Assembly: GCA_040754425.1 (NCBI GenBank)
Contig: JBFMCR010000007.1
Coordinates: 91,604-155,603 of the forward strand
Length of the DNA: 64,000 nucleotides
Origin: UBA6918 sp040754425
GTDB lineage: Bacteria; Pseudomonadota; Gammaproteobacteria; Burkholderiales; Thiobacillaceae
Direction of reading: 5' to 3'
Shown here: positions 43,764-52,871 of the stretch, one piece after another
Layout of the letters: each line of letters opens with the position of its first letter
Numbering within the stretch: the stretch's first letter is position 1
The notes under the pieces: generated by a model
The model's database searches: none
What the model was told of the DNA's origin: nothing
What the model saw: the letters and a program-made list of their open reading frames with translations, nothing else
Program-made: the position numbers and the translations under genes

Positions 43764-45578
43764 TCAGATGGAAACTTTGGACAGCCGCGGCTTGCGGCCG
43801 TAAGTCAGGTTGACCATGGCGCGCGACACCGTCACCGCGCTGAACATGGAAGTAAGGATGCCCAGGCACAGCACCACGGCGAAACCGCGCACCGGGCCGG
43901 AGCCCAGCCAGAACAGGGCGACGCCGGCGATCAGGGTGGTGAGGTTGGAGTCGAGGATGGTACCCCAGGCGCGGTCGTAGCCCGCGTGGATGGCCGCCTG
44001 CGGCGTGGCGCCGTTCCTGAGTTCTTCGCGGATGCGTTCGTTGATCAGCACGTTGGCGTCGATGGCCATGCCCAGGGTCAGCGCGATGCCGGCCAGTCCC
44101 GGCAGGGTCAGCGTGGCCTGCAGCATGGACAGGAGCGCGATCAGGAAGAGTCCGTTGACGGCCAGCGCCAGCGAGGAGAACAGGCCGAACACGCGGTAGT
44201 AGAAAATCATGAAGGCGACCACTGCGGCGAAGCCCCAGATGTTGGAATGGAAGCCCTTCTCGATGTTCTCCTTGCCCATGCTGGGGCCGACGGTGCGCTC
44301 CTCGACGATGGTCATGGGCGCGGCCAAGGCGCCGGCGCGCAGGAGCAGCGCCACGTCCGAGGCTTCCTGCGGCGATTCCATGCCGGTGATCTGCACGCGG
44401 CCGCCGCCGATTTCCTCCTGGATCACGGGCGCGGTGATGACTTCGGTCTTGCCGTGTTCGATCAGCAGGATCGCCATGCGGCGGCCGACGTTCTCGCGCG
44501 TGACATCCTTGAAAATGCGCGCGCCCTTGCCGTCGAGGCTGACGTGCACGGCCGGGCGGTTGGTCTGATTGTCGAAGCCGGGCGCGGCATCGGTGATGGA
44601 ATCGCCGGTCAGCACCACGTCTTTTTTCACCAGCAACGGATAGCCGTCGCGGCTTTGGTAGAGCTCGTCGCCGAAGGGAATCTGGCCTGCGGCTGCGGCG
44701 TTGACGTCGCCCTCCTCGTCGACTAGGCGGATTTCCAGGGTGGCGGTGCGGCCGAGGATGTCCTTGGCCTTGGCCGTGTCCTGCACGCCGGGCAGTTGTA
44801 CCACCACGCGGTCGGCGCCCTGCTGCTGGATCACCGGTTCGGCCACGCCCAGTTCGTTGACGCGGTTCCTCAGCGTCTGGATGTTTTGCTTCACGGCGAA
44901 TTCCTGGATGCGCTTTTCCCCCTCGGGCTTGAGCGTAGCCACGAGGCTGAAGTCGTCGATACCGTCGCTGGCGACGAGGTTGAGTTCGGGGTAGACCTGG
45001 GAAAGCCTCTCGATTGCCGCATCGCGCTGATCGCGGGTGGCAAACTTGACCTCGACCTTGCTGCCTTCGCGTGTGATGCGGCCATAGCGGATTTTTTCGT
45101 TGCGCAACTCGGTTCGGATGTCGCTCTGAAAGCGGATGGCGGCCTTTTCCAGCGCCGCCTTCATGTCCACCTGCAGCAGGAAATGCACGCCGCCGCGCAG
45201 ATCCAGGCCCAGGTACATGGGCAGGGCGCGGATGGAAGCGAGCCACTGCGGCGAGGCCGACAAGAGGTTGAGCGCCACGGTGTTGTGCTCGCCCAGCGCC
45301 GCCTGCAACGCGTCCTTGGCCTTGATCTGATCATCGGTGTCGGCAAAACGCAGCTTCACGCTGTTGCCGTCGATGAATGCATCGTCGAACTTCACCCCGG
45401 CCGCCTGCACCGCGGCTTGAGCCTGGGCGAGCAGGGCCGCGTCAGCCTTGTCGGTGCTTCTCAAGGGCGACACCTGAACCGCCGGCACTTCGCCGAAGAA
45501 ATTGGGCAGGGTGTAGAGGAAGGCCACCACCAGCACGATGCCGATGAGAAGGTATTTCCAGAGCGGGAAGCGGTTCAT
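43764..45578 (-). CDS. secD: Protein translocase subunit SecD
   Basis: 604 residues, six TM helices with a large periplasmic P1 domain. DLRGGVHFLLQVDM near residue 125, VVQLPGVQDTAKAKDILGRTA, and GMAIDANVLINERIREE are family motifs. A heptamer array lies just upstream and the bases before the ATG (CTAGCCCAACA) offer no Shine-Dalgarno, which is odd for an essential gene. Confidence 0.96.
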   Translation of the reverse strand: MNRFPLWKYLLIGIVLVVAFLYTLPNFFGEVPAVQVSPLRSTDKADAALLAQAQAAVQAAGVKFDDAFIDGNSVKLRFADTDDQIKAKDALQAALGEHNTVALNLLSASPQWLASIRALPMYLGLDLRGGVHFLLQVDMKAALEKAAIRFQSDIRTELRNEKIRYGRITREGSKVEVKFATRDQRDAAIERLSQVYPELNLVASDGIDDFSLVATLKPEGEKRIQEFAVKQNIQTLRNRVNELGVAEPVIQQQGADRVVVQLPGVQDTAKAKDILGRTATLEIRLVDEEGDVNAAAAGQIPFGDELYQSRDGYPLLVKKDVVLTGDSITDAAPGFDNQTNRPAVHVSLDGKGARIFKDVTRENVGRRMAILLIEHGKTEVITAPVIQEEIGGGRVQITGMESPQEASDVALLLRAGALAAPMTIVEERTVGPSMGKENIEKGFHSNIWGFAAVVAFMIFYYRVFGLFSSLALAVNGLFLIALLSMLQATLTLPGLAGIALTLGMAIDANVLINERIREELRNGATPQAAIHAGYDRAWGTILDSNLTTLIAGVALFWLGSGPVRGFAVVLCLGILTSMFSAVTVSRAMVNLTYGRKPRLSKVSI

Positions 45579-45586
45579 TGTTGGGC

Positions 45587-45722
45587 TAGGGGTCGGGGAC
45601 AGGGATCAGGGATCAGGGATCAGGGATCAGGGATCAGGGATCAGGGATCAGGGATCAGGGATCAGGGATCAGGGATCAGGGATCAGGGATCGGGGATCGG
45701 GGATCGGGGATCGGGGATCGGG
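45587..45722. repeat. Heptamer repeat element A3 (AGGGATC array)
   Basis: About 13 tandem copies of AGGGATC followed by four or five GGGGATC copies. The reversed arm present in A1 and A2 is nearly absent here; only GCCCTGAATCA at 45744-45754 remains. It separates yajC and secD. Such an array should vary in copy number between strains. Confidence 0.9.
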
Positions 45723-45762
45723 CACACGGCTGAGAGCCGCTCTTGCCCTGAATCACGCCCCC

Positions 45763-46125
45763 TCAAATGCCTTTGATCGTACCCTTGGGCAGCAGGGTCT
45801 GCACCGACTGCTTCTGCACGTGAGTGACGACGCCGTCGGCAATTTCGAGGGAAACGTACTGCTCGCCGATCTTGGTGATCTTGCCGACCAGTCCGGAGCC
45901 GGTCACCACCTCGTCGCCCTTCTGCAGGTTTTCCAGCATCTTGCGCTGTTCCTTGGCGCGCTTCATCTGCGGGCGGATGAGCATGAAATAGAACAGCACG
46001 AAAATGACGATGAGCGGCAGGAAGCTCATGATCGGGTCGGGCTGCTGGCCGGCGGCCTGGGCGCGGGCGGCGGTCGCGGCAAGGGCCGCAACGGCCGCGG
46101 GCAGAAGTTTCGCGAAAAAAATCAT
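45763..46125 (-). CDS. yajC: Preprotein translocase subunit YajC
   Basis: 120 residues from the ATG with AGGAGAA upstream. Unusual signal-like N-terminus (MIFFAKLLPAAVAALAATAARA) then the standard TM helix FLPLIVIFVLFYFMLIRPQMKR and the cytoplasmic KGDEVVTGSGLVGKI domain. Accessory to SecDF. Confidence 0.94.
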   Translation of the reverse strand: MIFFAKLLPAAVAALAATAARAQAAGQQPDPIMSFLPLIVIFVLFYFMLIRPQMKRAKEQRKMLENLQKGDEVVTGSGLVGKITKIGEQYVSLEIADGVVTHVQKQSVQTLLPKGTIKGI

Positions 46126-46169
46126 GGAGTTCTCCTGTTCAGATTGGGTGATTCTCAAACCGGTGCATT

Positions 46170-47273
46170 CTAACACCCGGCGCCGCGGGCTTCATGAAAG
46201 CCGGCGCGCCAGTCGGCAAAGCTGCCGACGGCGACGGCCGCGCCCATTTCGCGCATCAGGTCGTGGTAAAAGGCCAGATTGTGCATGGTGGCAAGGCGCG
46301 CGCCGAGGATTTCGCCGCAACGGATGAGATGGTGGACGTAGGCGCGGGAAAAGTTACGGCAGGCGTAGCACCGGCAGCCGGCATCGATGGGCGCGGGATC
46401 GTTGCGGTACACCGCGTTCTTGATGCGCAAATCGCCGTTGCGCGTGAACAGCACGCCGTGGCGCGCGTTGCGCGTGGGCATCACGCAGTCGAACATGTCG
46501 ATGCCGTGCGACACCGCCTCGACGATGTCCTCCGGCGTGCCCACGCCCATGAGGTAGCGCGGGCTGCCTTGGGGCAGTTGCGGTGCGGTGTGGGCGAGGA
46601 TGCGCAGCATGTCTTCCTTCGGCTCGCCCACCGAAAGACCGCCGATGGCGTAGCCGTCGAAGCCGATTTGGGCGAGCTTTTCCAGCGACTGGTCGCGCAG
46701 GTCTTCAAACATGCCGCCCTGCACGATGCCGAACAGCGCATTGGCATTGCCCTCGTGCGCCCTTTTCGAGCGCTCGGCCCATCTGAGCGACAGCTGCATG
46801 GAGTAGGCCGCGGCCTTGCGCTCGGCAGGATAGGGTGTGCACTCGTCGAAAATCATGACGATGTCGGAATTGAGCACCCGCTGGATGCGCATCGATTCCT
46901 CCGGCGTGAGGAACAGGCGGTCGCCGTTGATGGGCGAAGCGAACTTGACGCCTTCCTCGCTGATTTTGCGCAGTTTGCCCAAGCTGAACACCTGAAAACC
47001 GCCGGAATCGGTGAGGATGGGGCCGTCCCAGCCCATGAACCGGTGCAGGCCGCCGAAGGTCTCGATCACTTCCAGCCCCGGCCGCAGCCACAGGTGGAAG
47101 GTGTTGCCCAGCACGATTTCGGCACCGATTTCCTTCAATTCCGCAGGCGACATGGCCTTGACCGTGCCGTAGGTGCCCACCGGCATGAACACCGGGGTTT
47201 CCACCGTGCCGTGGGCAAGCGTCAGGCGCCCGCGCCGGGCCTGTCCGGAGGTGCCGAGCAATTCGAATTTCAT
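46170..47273 (-). CDS. tgt: tRNA-guanine transglycosylase (queuine)
   Basis: 367 residues. Exchanges guanine-34 for preQ1 in tRNAs with GUN anticodons. TDSGGFQVFSL holds the catalytic Asp region, GGLSVGEPKEDM the substrate loop, and CRCYACRNFSRAYVHHL the zinc site (about residues 302-320). ATGA overlap with queA. Confidence 0.96.
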   Translation of the reverse strand: MKFELLGTSGQARRGRLTLAHGTVETPVFMPVGTYGTVKAMSPAELKEIGAEIVLGNTFHLWLRPGLEVIETFGGLHRFMGWDGPILTDSGGFQVFSLGKLRKISEEGVKFASPINGDRLFLTPEESMRIQRVLNSDIVMIFDECTPYPAERKAAAYSMQLSLRWAERSKRAHEGNANALFGIVQGGMFEDLRDQSLEKLAQIGFDGYAIGGLSVGEPKEDMLRILAHTAPQLPQGSPRYLMGVGTPEDIVEAVSHGIDMFDCVMPTRNARHGVLFTRNGDLRIKNAVYRNDPAPIDAGCRCYACRNFSRAYVHHLIRCGEILGARLATMHNLAFYHDLMREMGAAVAVGSFADWRAGFHEARGAGC

Positions 47274-48292
47274 TGGTTTCTCTCGATCAACATGGCATCG
47301 CCATAGCTGAAAAAGCGGTAGCGCTGTTCAACGGCGTGGGCGTAGGCTGCGCGCAGGTTGTCATGGCCGCCGAAGGCCGACACCAGCATCAGCAGCGTGG
47401 ACTTGGGCAGATGGAAATTGGTGAGCAGGCGCTCGACCACCCTGAAGCGGTAACCGGGGGTGATGAACAGGTTGGTATCGCCTTCGCCTGCCCGCAGCTC
47501 GCCGTCGCGGGCGGCGGATTCCAGCGCGCGCAGGCTGGTGGTGCCCACCGCCATGATGCGGCCGCCTTTTTCGCGGGCCGCGCGGATGGCGGTCACCGTG
47601 GCTTCGGGGATGAAAAAGCGTTCGCTGTGCATCCTGTGCTGGCGAATATCTTCTACCCGCACCGGCTGGAAAGTGCCGGCGCCCACGTGCAGGGTCACCG
47701 TGGCGCGGGTGACGCCCATGGCATCCAGGCGCGACAGCATGGCCTCGTCGAAATGCAGGCCGGCCGTGGGTGCAGCCACCGCACCGGGCTGGCTGGCGTA
47801 GACCGTCTGGTAGCGGGTTTCGTCCGCCGCCTCCGGCGCGTGCGCGATGTAGGGCGGCAGCGGCAGCCTGCCGTACCTGTCCAGCACTTGCAGCAGATCG
47901 CAGCCTGCGTGACAGCGCAGACGGAACAGGTCATCCTCGCGGCCCAGCACCTCGAACTCGACATCGCCGCCGATGACGATGCGCGTGCCCGGCTTTGCGG
48001 TCTTGCCGGCACGCACGAAGGCCAGGGCATCGTGGTCATTCAGAATCCGTTCGACAAGTATCTCCACCTGCCCGCCGGTGGTTTTCCGGCCATGAAGCCG
48101 CGCCTTGATCACGCGCGTGTCATTGAACACCAATACGTCGCCGGCTTTCAGCAATGTCGGCAGATCGGCGAACGTGCGGTCGCGCAGCTGCGCGCCGTCG
48201 ACATGCAGCAGGCGGCTTGCCGTGCGCTCGGCGGCGGGAAACTGCGCGATCAGTTCTTCGGGAAGAAAGTAATCGAAATCGGAAAGCCGCAT
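47270..48292 (-). CDS. queA: S-adenosylmethionine:tRNA ribosyltransferase-isomerase
   Basis: 340 residues from the ATG giving MRLSDFDYFLPEELIAQ. Transfers ribose from SAM to preQ1-tRNA to form epoxyqueuosine. FNDTRVIKARLHGRK, APTAGLHFDEAML and HVGAGTFQPVR are conserved. Leads queA-tgt-yajC-secD-secF. Confidence 0.96.
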   Translation of the reverse strand: MRLSDFDYFLPEELIAQFPAAERTASRLLHVDGAQLRDRTFADLPTLLKAGDVLVFNDTRVIKARLHGRKTTGGQVEILVERILNDHDALAFVRAGKTAKPGTRIVIGGDVEFEVLGREDDLFRLRCHAGCDLLQVLDRYGRLPLPPYIAHAPEAADETRYQTVYASQPGAVAAPTAGLHFDEAMLSRLDAMGVTRATVTLHVGAGTFQPVRVEDIRQHRMHSERFFIPEATVTAIRAAREKGGRIMAVGTTSLRALESAARDGELRAGEGDTNLFITPGYRFRVVERLLTNFHLPKSTLLMLVSAFGGHDNLRAAYAHAVEQRYRFFSYGDAMLIERNQ

Positions 48293-48390
48293 CGGGCAGG
48301 CTCGAATACGCCGGAAAGCCGGCATTATACGGGCTCCGCCTTGCCCGGCCTTGGCGCTTTGGGCGATAATGCGCGGCTTCACGCATCCAG

Positions 48391-48477
48391 GCCGGGATGG
48401 CGGAATCGGTAGACGCAGCGGACTCAAAATCCGCCGGTGGTAACACTGTGGGGGTTCGAGTCCCCCTCCCGGCACCA
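48391..48477 (+). tRNA. tRNA-Leu (CAA anticodon)
   Basis: 87-nt class II tRNA. Acceptor GCCGGGA pairs with TCCCGGC, followed by an encoded CCA. Anticodon loop CTCAAAA gives CAA, reading UUG. A variable arm and a GGTTCGAGTCC T arm are present. Its last 34 bases plus GTC are repeated 99 bp downstream. Confidence 0.95.
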
Positions 48478-48487
48478 GTCGGTGCGG

Positions 48488-48579
48488 CTCCCGATAGCGG
48501 ATTTCGGCGCGGGCCGCAGGCCAAGCCAAAATCGAACCCGCTCACTGTGGGGGTTCGAGTCCCCCTCCCGGCACCAGTC
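48488..48579 (+). pseudogene. Degenerate tRNA-Leu-like copy or tRNA 3'-end attachment scar
   Basis: Bases 48543-48579 repeat 48444-48480 exactly (37 bp, including the T arm, acceptor 3' strand and CCA). Upstream, GCGGATTTCGG and CCAAAATC echo the D arm and anticodon region of the real tRNA at almost the right spacing, but the acceptor 5' strand cannot pair. It is either a decayed tRNA duplicate or what an integrative element left behind. Confidence 0.6.
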
Positions 48580-48599
48580 TTCAGTAGCATACTGTCAGG

Positions 48600-49802
48600 A
48601 TGTTCAAGGCCCTGTTCTCCCTTCCGCGCACCGTCTGGCTAATCGGCCTCATCAGCCTGGTCAACGATTCGGCCAGCGAGATGATTTATCCGCTGGTGCC
48701 GCTCTACCTCGCCTCGGTCTTGATGACGGGGCCGCGCGCGCTGGGCATCATCGAGGGCATCGCCGAGGCCACGTCCAGCCTGCTGAAGCTCTTCTCCGGC
48801 GTCATCGTCGACCGCACCCGCCGCGCCAAGCCCTGGGTGGTGGCGGGCTATGCGCTCGCGGGTTTTGCCCGGCCCTTGATCGCCCTGACAACGAGCTGGC
48901 CGGCGGTGCTGGCGCTGCGTTTCGCCGATCGGGTAGGCAAGGGGCTGCGCACCTCGCCGCGCGACACCCTGCTGGCCGGCGGCGTGGATGCCGGCACGCG
49001 CGGTCTCGCCTTCGGCCTGCACCGCGCCCTGGACAATGCCGGGGCAGTGGCGGGGCCGCTGCTGGCCGCACTTCTGCTGGGGCTGGGCTGGTCGATCAAG
49101 GAAGTGATCCTGTTCGCGATCGTGCCTGCCGTGCTGTGCCTGGTACTGGCCCTGCTGCTGAAGGAGCCGGAACACGCCGGCCCGCATCAGCCCAGGCCGG
49201 CATTCTCCTGGCGCATGGACGGGATGCCGCCCGCCTTCAGACGCTATCTCCTGGTGCTGGCGCTGTTTACCCTGGGCAATTCGTCCAACATGTTCCTGCT
49301 CTTGCGCGCGCGCGAGCTGGGCCTGCCTGAAGCGCAGGTGCCGCTGGCATGGGCGGCGGTAGCCTTCATCGCCATGTTGTTCTCGACGCCGCTCTCCGCG
49401 CTGTCCGACCGCATCGGCCGCCTGCGCCTCATCGTCGCCGGCTGGTCTGCCTACGGCCTGTTCTATCTCGGCCTGGGATTGGCGCCGCCCGATGCGCCCT
49501 GGCTGCTGTTTGCGCTCTTCGCCGGCTACGGGGTGTTCATGGCCGCGACCGAGGGCGTGGAAAAAGCCCTGGTGGCCGATCTTGCGCCCGGGGACCGGCT
49601 CGGTACCGCCTTCGGCTGGTTCAACCTGACGGCGGGCCTCATGCTGCTGCCGGCTTCACTGATCTTCGGTGAGCTGTACCAGGCCGCGGGCGCGCTGATG
49701 GCGTTCGGTTTCTCCGCAGCGTGCGCGATCGGTGCGGCAGTATTGCTGCCGCTTTGGGCGCTGCCGCCCAAACGTGGGCATTCGCCCTTGCAGGCGAAAT
49801 GA
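48600..49802 (+). CDS. MFS transporter
   Basis: 400 residues, about 12 TM helices. SLVNDSASEMIYPLVPLYL at the start, RFADRVGKGLRTSPRDTLL in the loop after helix 4, and SALSDRIGRLRLIVAG after helix 8. This subgroup is widespread in proteobacteria with unknown substrates. Ends in an ATGA overlap with the hydrolase gene. Confidence 0.9.
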   Translation: MFKALFSLPRTVWLIGLISLVNDSASEMIYPLVPLYLASVLMTGPRALGIIEGIAEATSSLLKLFSGVIVDRTRRAKPWVVAGYALAGFARPLIALTTSWPAVLALRFADRVGKGLRTSPRDTLLAGGVDAGTRGLAFGLHRALDNAGAVAGPLLAALLLGLGWSIKEVILFAIVPAVLCLVLALLLKEPEHAGPHQPRPAFSWRMDGMPPAFRRYLLVLALFTLGNSSNMFLLLRARELGLPEAQVPLAWAAVAFIAMLFSTPLSALSDRIGRLRLIVAGWSAYGLFYLGLGLAPPDAPWLLFALFAGYGVFMAATEGVEKALVADLAPGDRLGTAFGWFNLTAGLMLLPASLIFGELYQAAGALMAFGFSAACAIGAAVLLPLWALPPKRGHSPLQAK

Positions 49803-50428
49803 AAAAGGAAACCGTCGTATTGGTGCATGGCCTGTGGATGAAAGGCCTGGAATTGCAGCCCCTGGCCTGGTCGCTGAGAAGCGCGGGCTATGCGGTGCGG
49901 TTTTTTCGTTATCCCACCCGCCGCCCCCTCAACGCCAGCGCCTTGCGCCTTGGCCGAATGTTGAGGGGGCTGGAGCAGGACACGGTGCACCTGATCGCCC
50001 ACAGCCTCGGCGGCCTCCTCCTGTGCCATCTGGCCGAACAGGGCGGGCTGCCGGAGAACGGCCGCGTGCTGATGCTGGGCACGCCGCTGGCGGGCAGCCA
50101 TGCCGCCCGCGCCTACGCGCGCTGGAAAGCGGGCCGCCGGATGCTGGGGCCGCATACGCTCGATGCCTTGCTGGGCGAACGGCCGGCCTGGCCGCGCGGG
50201 CGCGAACTGGGCGTGATTGCCGGCACGCGCGCCGTCGGCCTGGGCATGCTGGTGGCGCGTGGCCTGCCGCAGCCCAATGACGGAACCGTCGCCGTGGCGG
50301 AAACCCGGACGCCCGAAGTCACCCGGCACCTGGTGCTGCCGCACAGTCATTTCGGCATGCTGTGGGCGCGCGATGTGCATGCCCAGGTCTTGCATTACCT
50401 GCGCACTGGCGAATTCAAGTCTGCATAG
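49799..50428 (+). CDS. Alpha/beta hydrolase, lipase-like
   Basis: 209 residues. VVLVHGLWMKG oxyanion region, nucleophile elbow LIAHSLGG (Ser about residue 65) and a C-terminal histidine in LPHSHFGM. Acidic residue possibly in PNDGTVAVAET, a pattern seen in PGAP1/triacylglycerol-lipase-like enzymes. No signal peptide, so cytoplasmic. Translationally coupled to the MFS gene. Confidence 0.88.
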   Translation: MKKETVVLVHGLWMKGLELQPLAWSLRSAGYAVRFFRYPTRRPLNASALRLGRMLRGLEQDTVHLIAHSLGGLLLCHLAEQGGLPENGRVLMLGTPLAGSHAARAYARWKAGRRMLGPHTLDALLGERPAWPRGRELGVIAGTRAVGLGMLVARGLPQPNDGTVAVAETRTPEVTRHLVLPHSHFGMLWARDVHAQVLHYLRTGEFKSA

Positions 50429-50475
50429 CCCATAATGGTCGGATTCGTGTTCCACTCCCGCACCCGGTTGCCGAA

Positions 50476-51174
50476 ATGATCCGCCTCTATTACTGGCCCA
50501 CGCCCAACGGTCACAAGATCGCCATGTTCCTGGAGGAGTCCGGCCTGGAATACCGCATCGTGCCGGTCGACATCGGGCGCGGCGAGCAGTTCGCGCCGGA
50601 GTTCCTGAAGATTTCGCCCAACAACCGCATCCCGGCGATCGTCGACGACGCGCCTGCCGACGGCGGCGAGGCGATTTCCCTGTTCGAGTCGGGCGCGATC
50701 CTGCTGTATCTCGCGGACAAGACCGGGCGCTTCATTCCCCAGGATCTGCGCGGCCGCAACCAGGCGCTGCAATGGCTGTTCTGGCAGGTCGGCGGGCTGG
50801 GGCCGATGGCCGGGCAGACCCACCATTTCCTGCAATATGCGCCCGAGCAGGTGCCTTACGCGATCGAGCGTTACGTGAAGGAAACCGCAAGGCTGTATGG
50901 GGTTTTGAACAGGCATCTTGGCGATGGGCGCGAGTTCATCTGCGGCGAGTATTCCATTGCCGACATCGCCTGCTACCCGTGGATCGTGCCGCACGAAAGA
51001 CAGCGCCAGAAGCTGGAAAACTTTCCATATCTGGCGAACTGGTTCGAGCGCATCCGCCAGCGTCCGGCCACGCAGCGGGCCTATGCGCGGGCCGCGGAGG
51101 TCAATACGCAGACGCAGCCGGACGAGGCGGCCAGGAAGGTGCTGTTCGGGCAGGATGCCTCGACGGTGCGTTGA
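50476..51174 (+). CDS. Glutathione S-transferase family protein (YfcG/YghU-like)
   Basis: 232 residues. N-terminal thioredoxin fold (MIRLYYWPTPNGHKIAMFLEE, PNNRIPAIVD, LFESGAILLYLADK) and a helical C-terminal domain (FLQYAPEQVPYAIERY, CGEYSIADIACYPWI). The TPNGHK and QVGGLGPMAGQ segments resemble the nu-class YfcG/YghU disulfide reductases. Confidence 0.92.
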   Translation: MIRLYYWPTPNGHKIAMFLEESGLEYRIVPVDIGRGEQFAPEFLKISPNNRIPAIVDDAPADGGEAISLFESGAILLYLADKTGRFIPQDLRGRNQALQWLFWQVGGLGPMAGQTHHFLQYAPEQVPYAIERYVKETARLYGVLNRHLGDGREFICGEYSIADIACYPWIVPHERQRQKLENFPYLANWFERIRQRPATQRAYARAAEVNTQTQPDEAARKVLFGQDASTVR

Positions 51175-51178
51175 CTGC

Positions 51179-51973
51179 TCAGGCGGACGGCGTGCCGGAG
51201 GACGCAAGCCCGACGATCATTTCGTCGTCGATCCAGGTGCGAAGGAAGCGGGCTGCGATCGAGGCGGCTTCCTGATCGGGAAACTGCCGGCCCAGGTCGG
51301 CACACACTTCGGCGAAGCTTGCCCCCGCAAGCAATCGCGACAAGGCGGCTTGCTCGCATGCCTCGATGCTGCGGAAATGCGGCTGCCATTGCTTGCGCCA
51401 GATCAACAGCCAGGCGGCATCGGGCAAGGCCTGCGTCGCGGGCGGCGTTTGACCCTGGTCGAGGGCATGCCAGATGGCGGCGGTGTTGTATCGCAGCGGG
51501 GTCAGATACAGGGTGGGTGCGAATCGGAAGCCCGCCGTTGCCCATTGTTCGGGGGGCAGGCTTGCCAGTTCGCCGGGCTGCAGCGGCGCGGCATCAAGTC
51601 CGTCGAAGGCGCGCCGCAACTGCCAATCGACCTCTGCCAGTTCATCGACATCCAGGTCATCCGGGAATCGCCCGGCGAGCCATGCCGGAAATGCCGCGCC
51701 GTACCAGCGCAGGTTGCGGCTTTGCGGAGGGTTTTCTTCGATGAAGGCGAGAGCCGCGGACTCGAACGCGTCATCGCCCAGATAGGTCCAGGTTTTCTCG
51801 AAGGCATCCTGCAGCGCTTCCAGCAGCCGCACGCGATAGGCGTTGTAGTAGATGCGCAGTCGATGCTCGACGCCGATGCGGCCGCCTTGCGCCACTTCGC
51901 GCGCAATGTCGCTGGGCAGGTCGAGCAGGTGATCGTGGAACGCGGCTTGCAGGGGTGGCAGCGGCGTCTTCAT
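51179..51973 (-). CDS. DUF2063 protein, BufC-like partner of the MNIO enzyme
   Basis: 264 residues. N-terminal DUF2063 domain (LQAAFHDHLLD, RIYYNAYRVRLLEALQDAFEKTW). In bufferin and related RiPP clusters this protein binds the precursor and the MNIO enzyme. It overlaps that enzyme gene by 4 bp. Confidence 0.82.
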   Translation of the reverse strand: MKTPLPPLQAAFHDHLLDLPSDIAREVAQGGRIGVEHRLRIYYNAYRVRLLEALQDAFEKTWTYLGDDAFESAALAFIEENPPQSRNLRWYGAAFPAWLAGRFPDDLDVDELAEVDWQLRRAFDGLDAAPLQPGELASLPPEQWATAGFRFAPTLYLTPLRYNTAAIWHALDQGQTPPATQALPDAAWLLIWRKQWQPHFRSIEACEQAALSRLLAGASFAEVCADLGRQFPDQEAASIAARFLRTWIDDEMIVGLASSGTPSA

Positions 51974-52824
51974 GCCGCATGCTCCAGTTGCGCCAGGACC
52001 TCGGCGGAAATGCCGCGCGCCCGGTCGAGTTCCGCGACCAGTTCGCCCAGTTCGGGGATGTCGTCGTCGCGCTCGATCATCGCCGCCACTTCGCCGAACA
52101 GCCCGCAGGCCTGGCGATACAAGTCCCAAACCGGTTCGGCGACCGGGTGGTCATGGGTGTCGACGATGTAATCGCCGTGGTCGCTGTGCCCGGCGAGGTG
52201 GATTTGCTGCACGCGCTTCGCGGGCACATGCTTGAGAAATTCAAGCGCATCGAAACCGTGGTTGATGCTGCTGACGTAGATGTTGTTGACGTCGAGCAGC
52301 AGCAGGCAGTCGGCCTGTTCGGCGACTTCACGCAGGAATTCCCATTCGCTCATTTCCGAGGAACGGTATTCCAGGTAGCTCGACACGTTTTCCAGCAGGA
52401 TGCGCCGGCCCAGCAAGTCCTGCATATGCCGCACATGCCGCACCACGAGCCTGAGCGCTTCCTCGCTGTAGGGCAGAGGCAGGAGATCGTGCGCGTTGCG
52501 GCCGTGCACGCCGGTCCAGCACAGGTGGTCCGAGACCCACAGCGGCTCGACGCGGCGCACCAGTTTTTTCAACTCGGCGAGATAGCCGGGGTCGAGCCCG
52601 TCGGTCGAGCCGATGGACAGGGAAACCCCGTGCATGGCCATGGGATAGCGCTCGCGGATGGCGTCGAGCATGGCGAGCGACTTGCCGCCCGGCACCATGT
52701 AGTTCTCGGAAATGATTTCCAGCCAGTCGACCGCCTGCGGCGCGCGCAGGAAATCGGGGTAATGCACGGGGCGCAGGCCGAGGCCGAAGCCGGGCGAGGG
52801 TTTTCTGAGCGAGGCGGATGTCAT
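51970..52824 (-). CDS. MNIO (DUF692) multinuclear iron oxidase, BufB-like
   Basis: 284 residues, TIM-barrel. FGLGLRPVHYPDFL, VDWLEIISENYM, MHGVSLSIGS, VSDHLCW, LLENVSSYL, LLLDVNNIYVSS and IHLAGHSDH hold the conserved His/Asp/Glu ligands of the iron centre. Family members convert cysteines of precursor peptides into heterocycles such as oxazolone-thioamide or thiooxazole. A precursor gene lies 47 bp upstream. Confidence 0.88.
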   Translation of the reverse strand: MTSASLRKPSPGFGLGLRPVHYPDFLRAPQAVDWLEIISENYMVPGGKSLAMLDAIRERYPMAMHGVSLSIGSTDGLDPGYLAELKKLVRRVEPLWVSDHLCWTGVHGRNAHDLLPLPYSEEALRLVVRHVRHMQDLLGRRILLENVSSYLEYRSSEMSEWEFLREVAEQADCLLLLDVNNIYVSSINHGFDALEFLKHVPAKRVQQIHLAGHSDHGDYIVDTHDHPVAEPVWDLYRQACGLFGEVAAMIERDDDIPELGELVAELDRARGISAEVLAQLEHAA

Positions 52825-52834
52825 GATTTGGCCG

Positions 52835-52863
52835 AAAAGCCGGGCCTTGCGGGCCCGGCTTTT
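52835..52863 (-). terminator. Hairpin between precursor and MNIO gene (attenuator)
   Basis: AAAAGCCGGGCC and its complement form a perfect 12-bp stem with a 5-nt loop. On the minus strand it is followed by only four T residues within the stem end, so termination is probably partial and would give more precursor than enzyme message. Confidence 0.75.
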
Positions 52864-52871
52864 ACGTCTGC

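Noticed and set aside
45600..45722. CRISPR array
   Set aside because: Units are 7 bp with no spacers and no cas genes are present; a simple tandem repeat.
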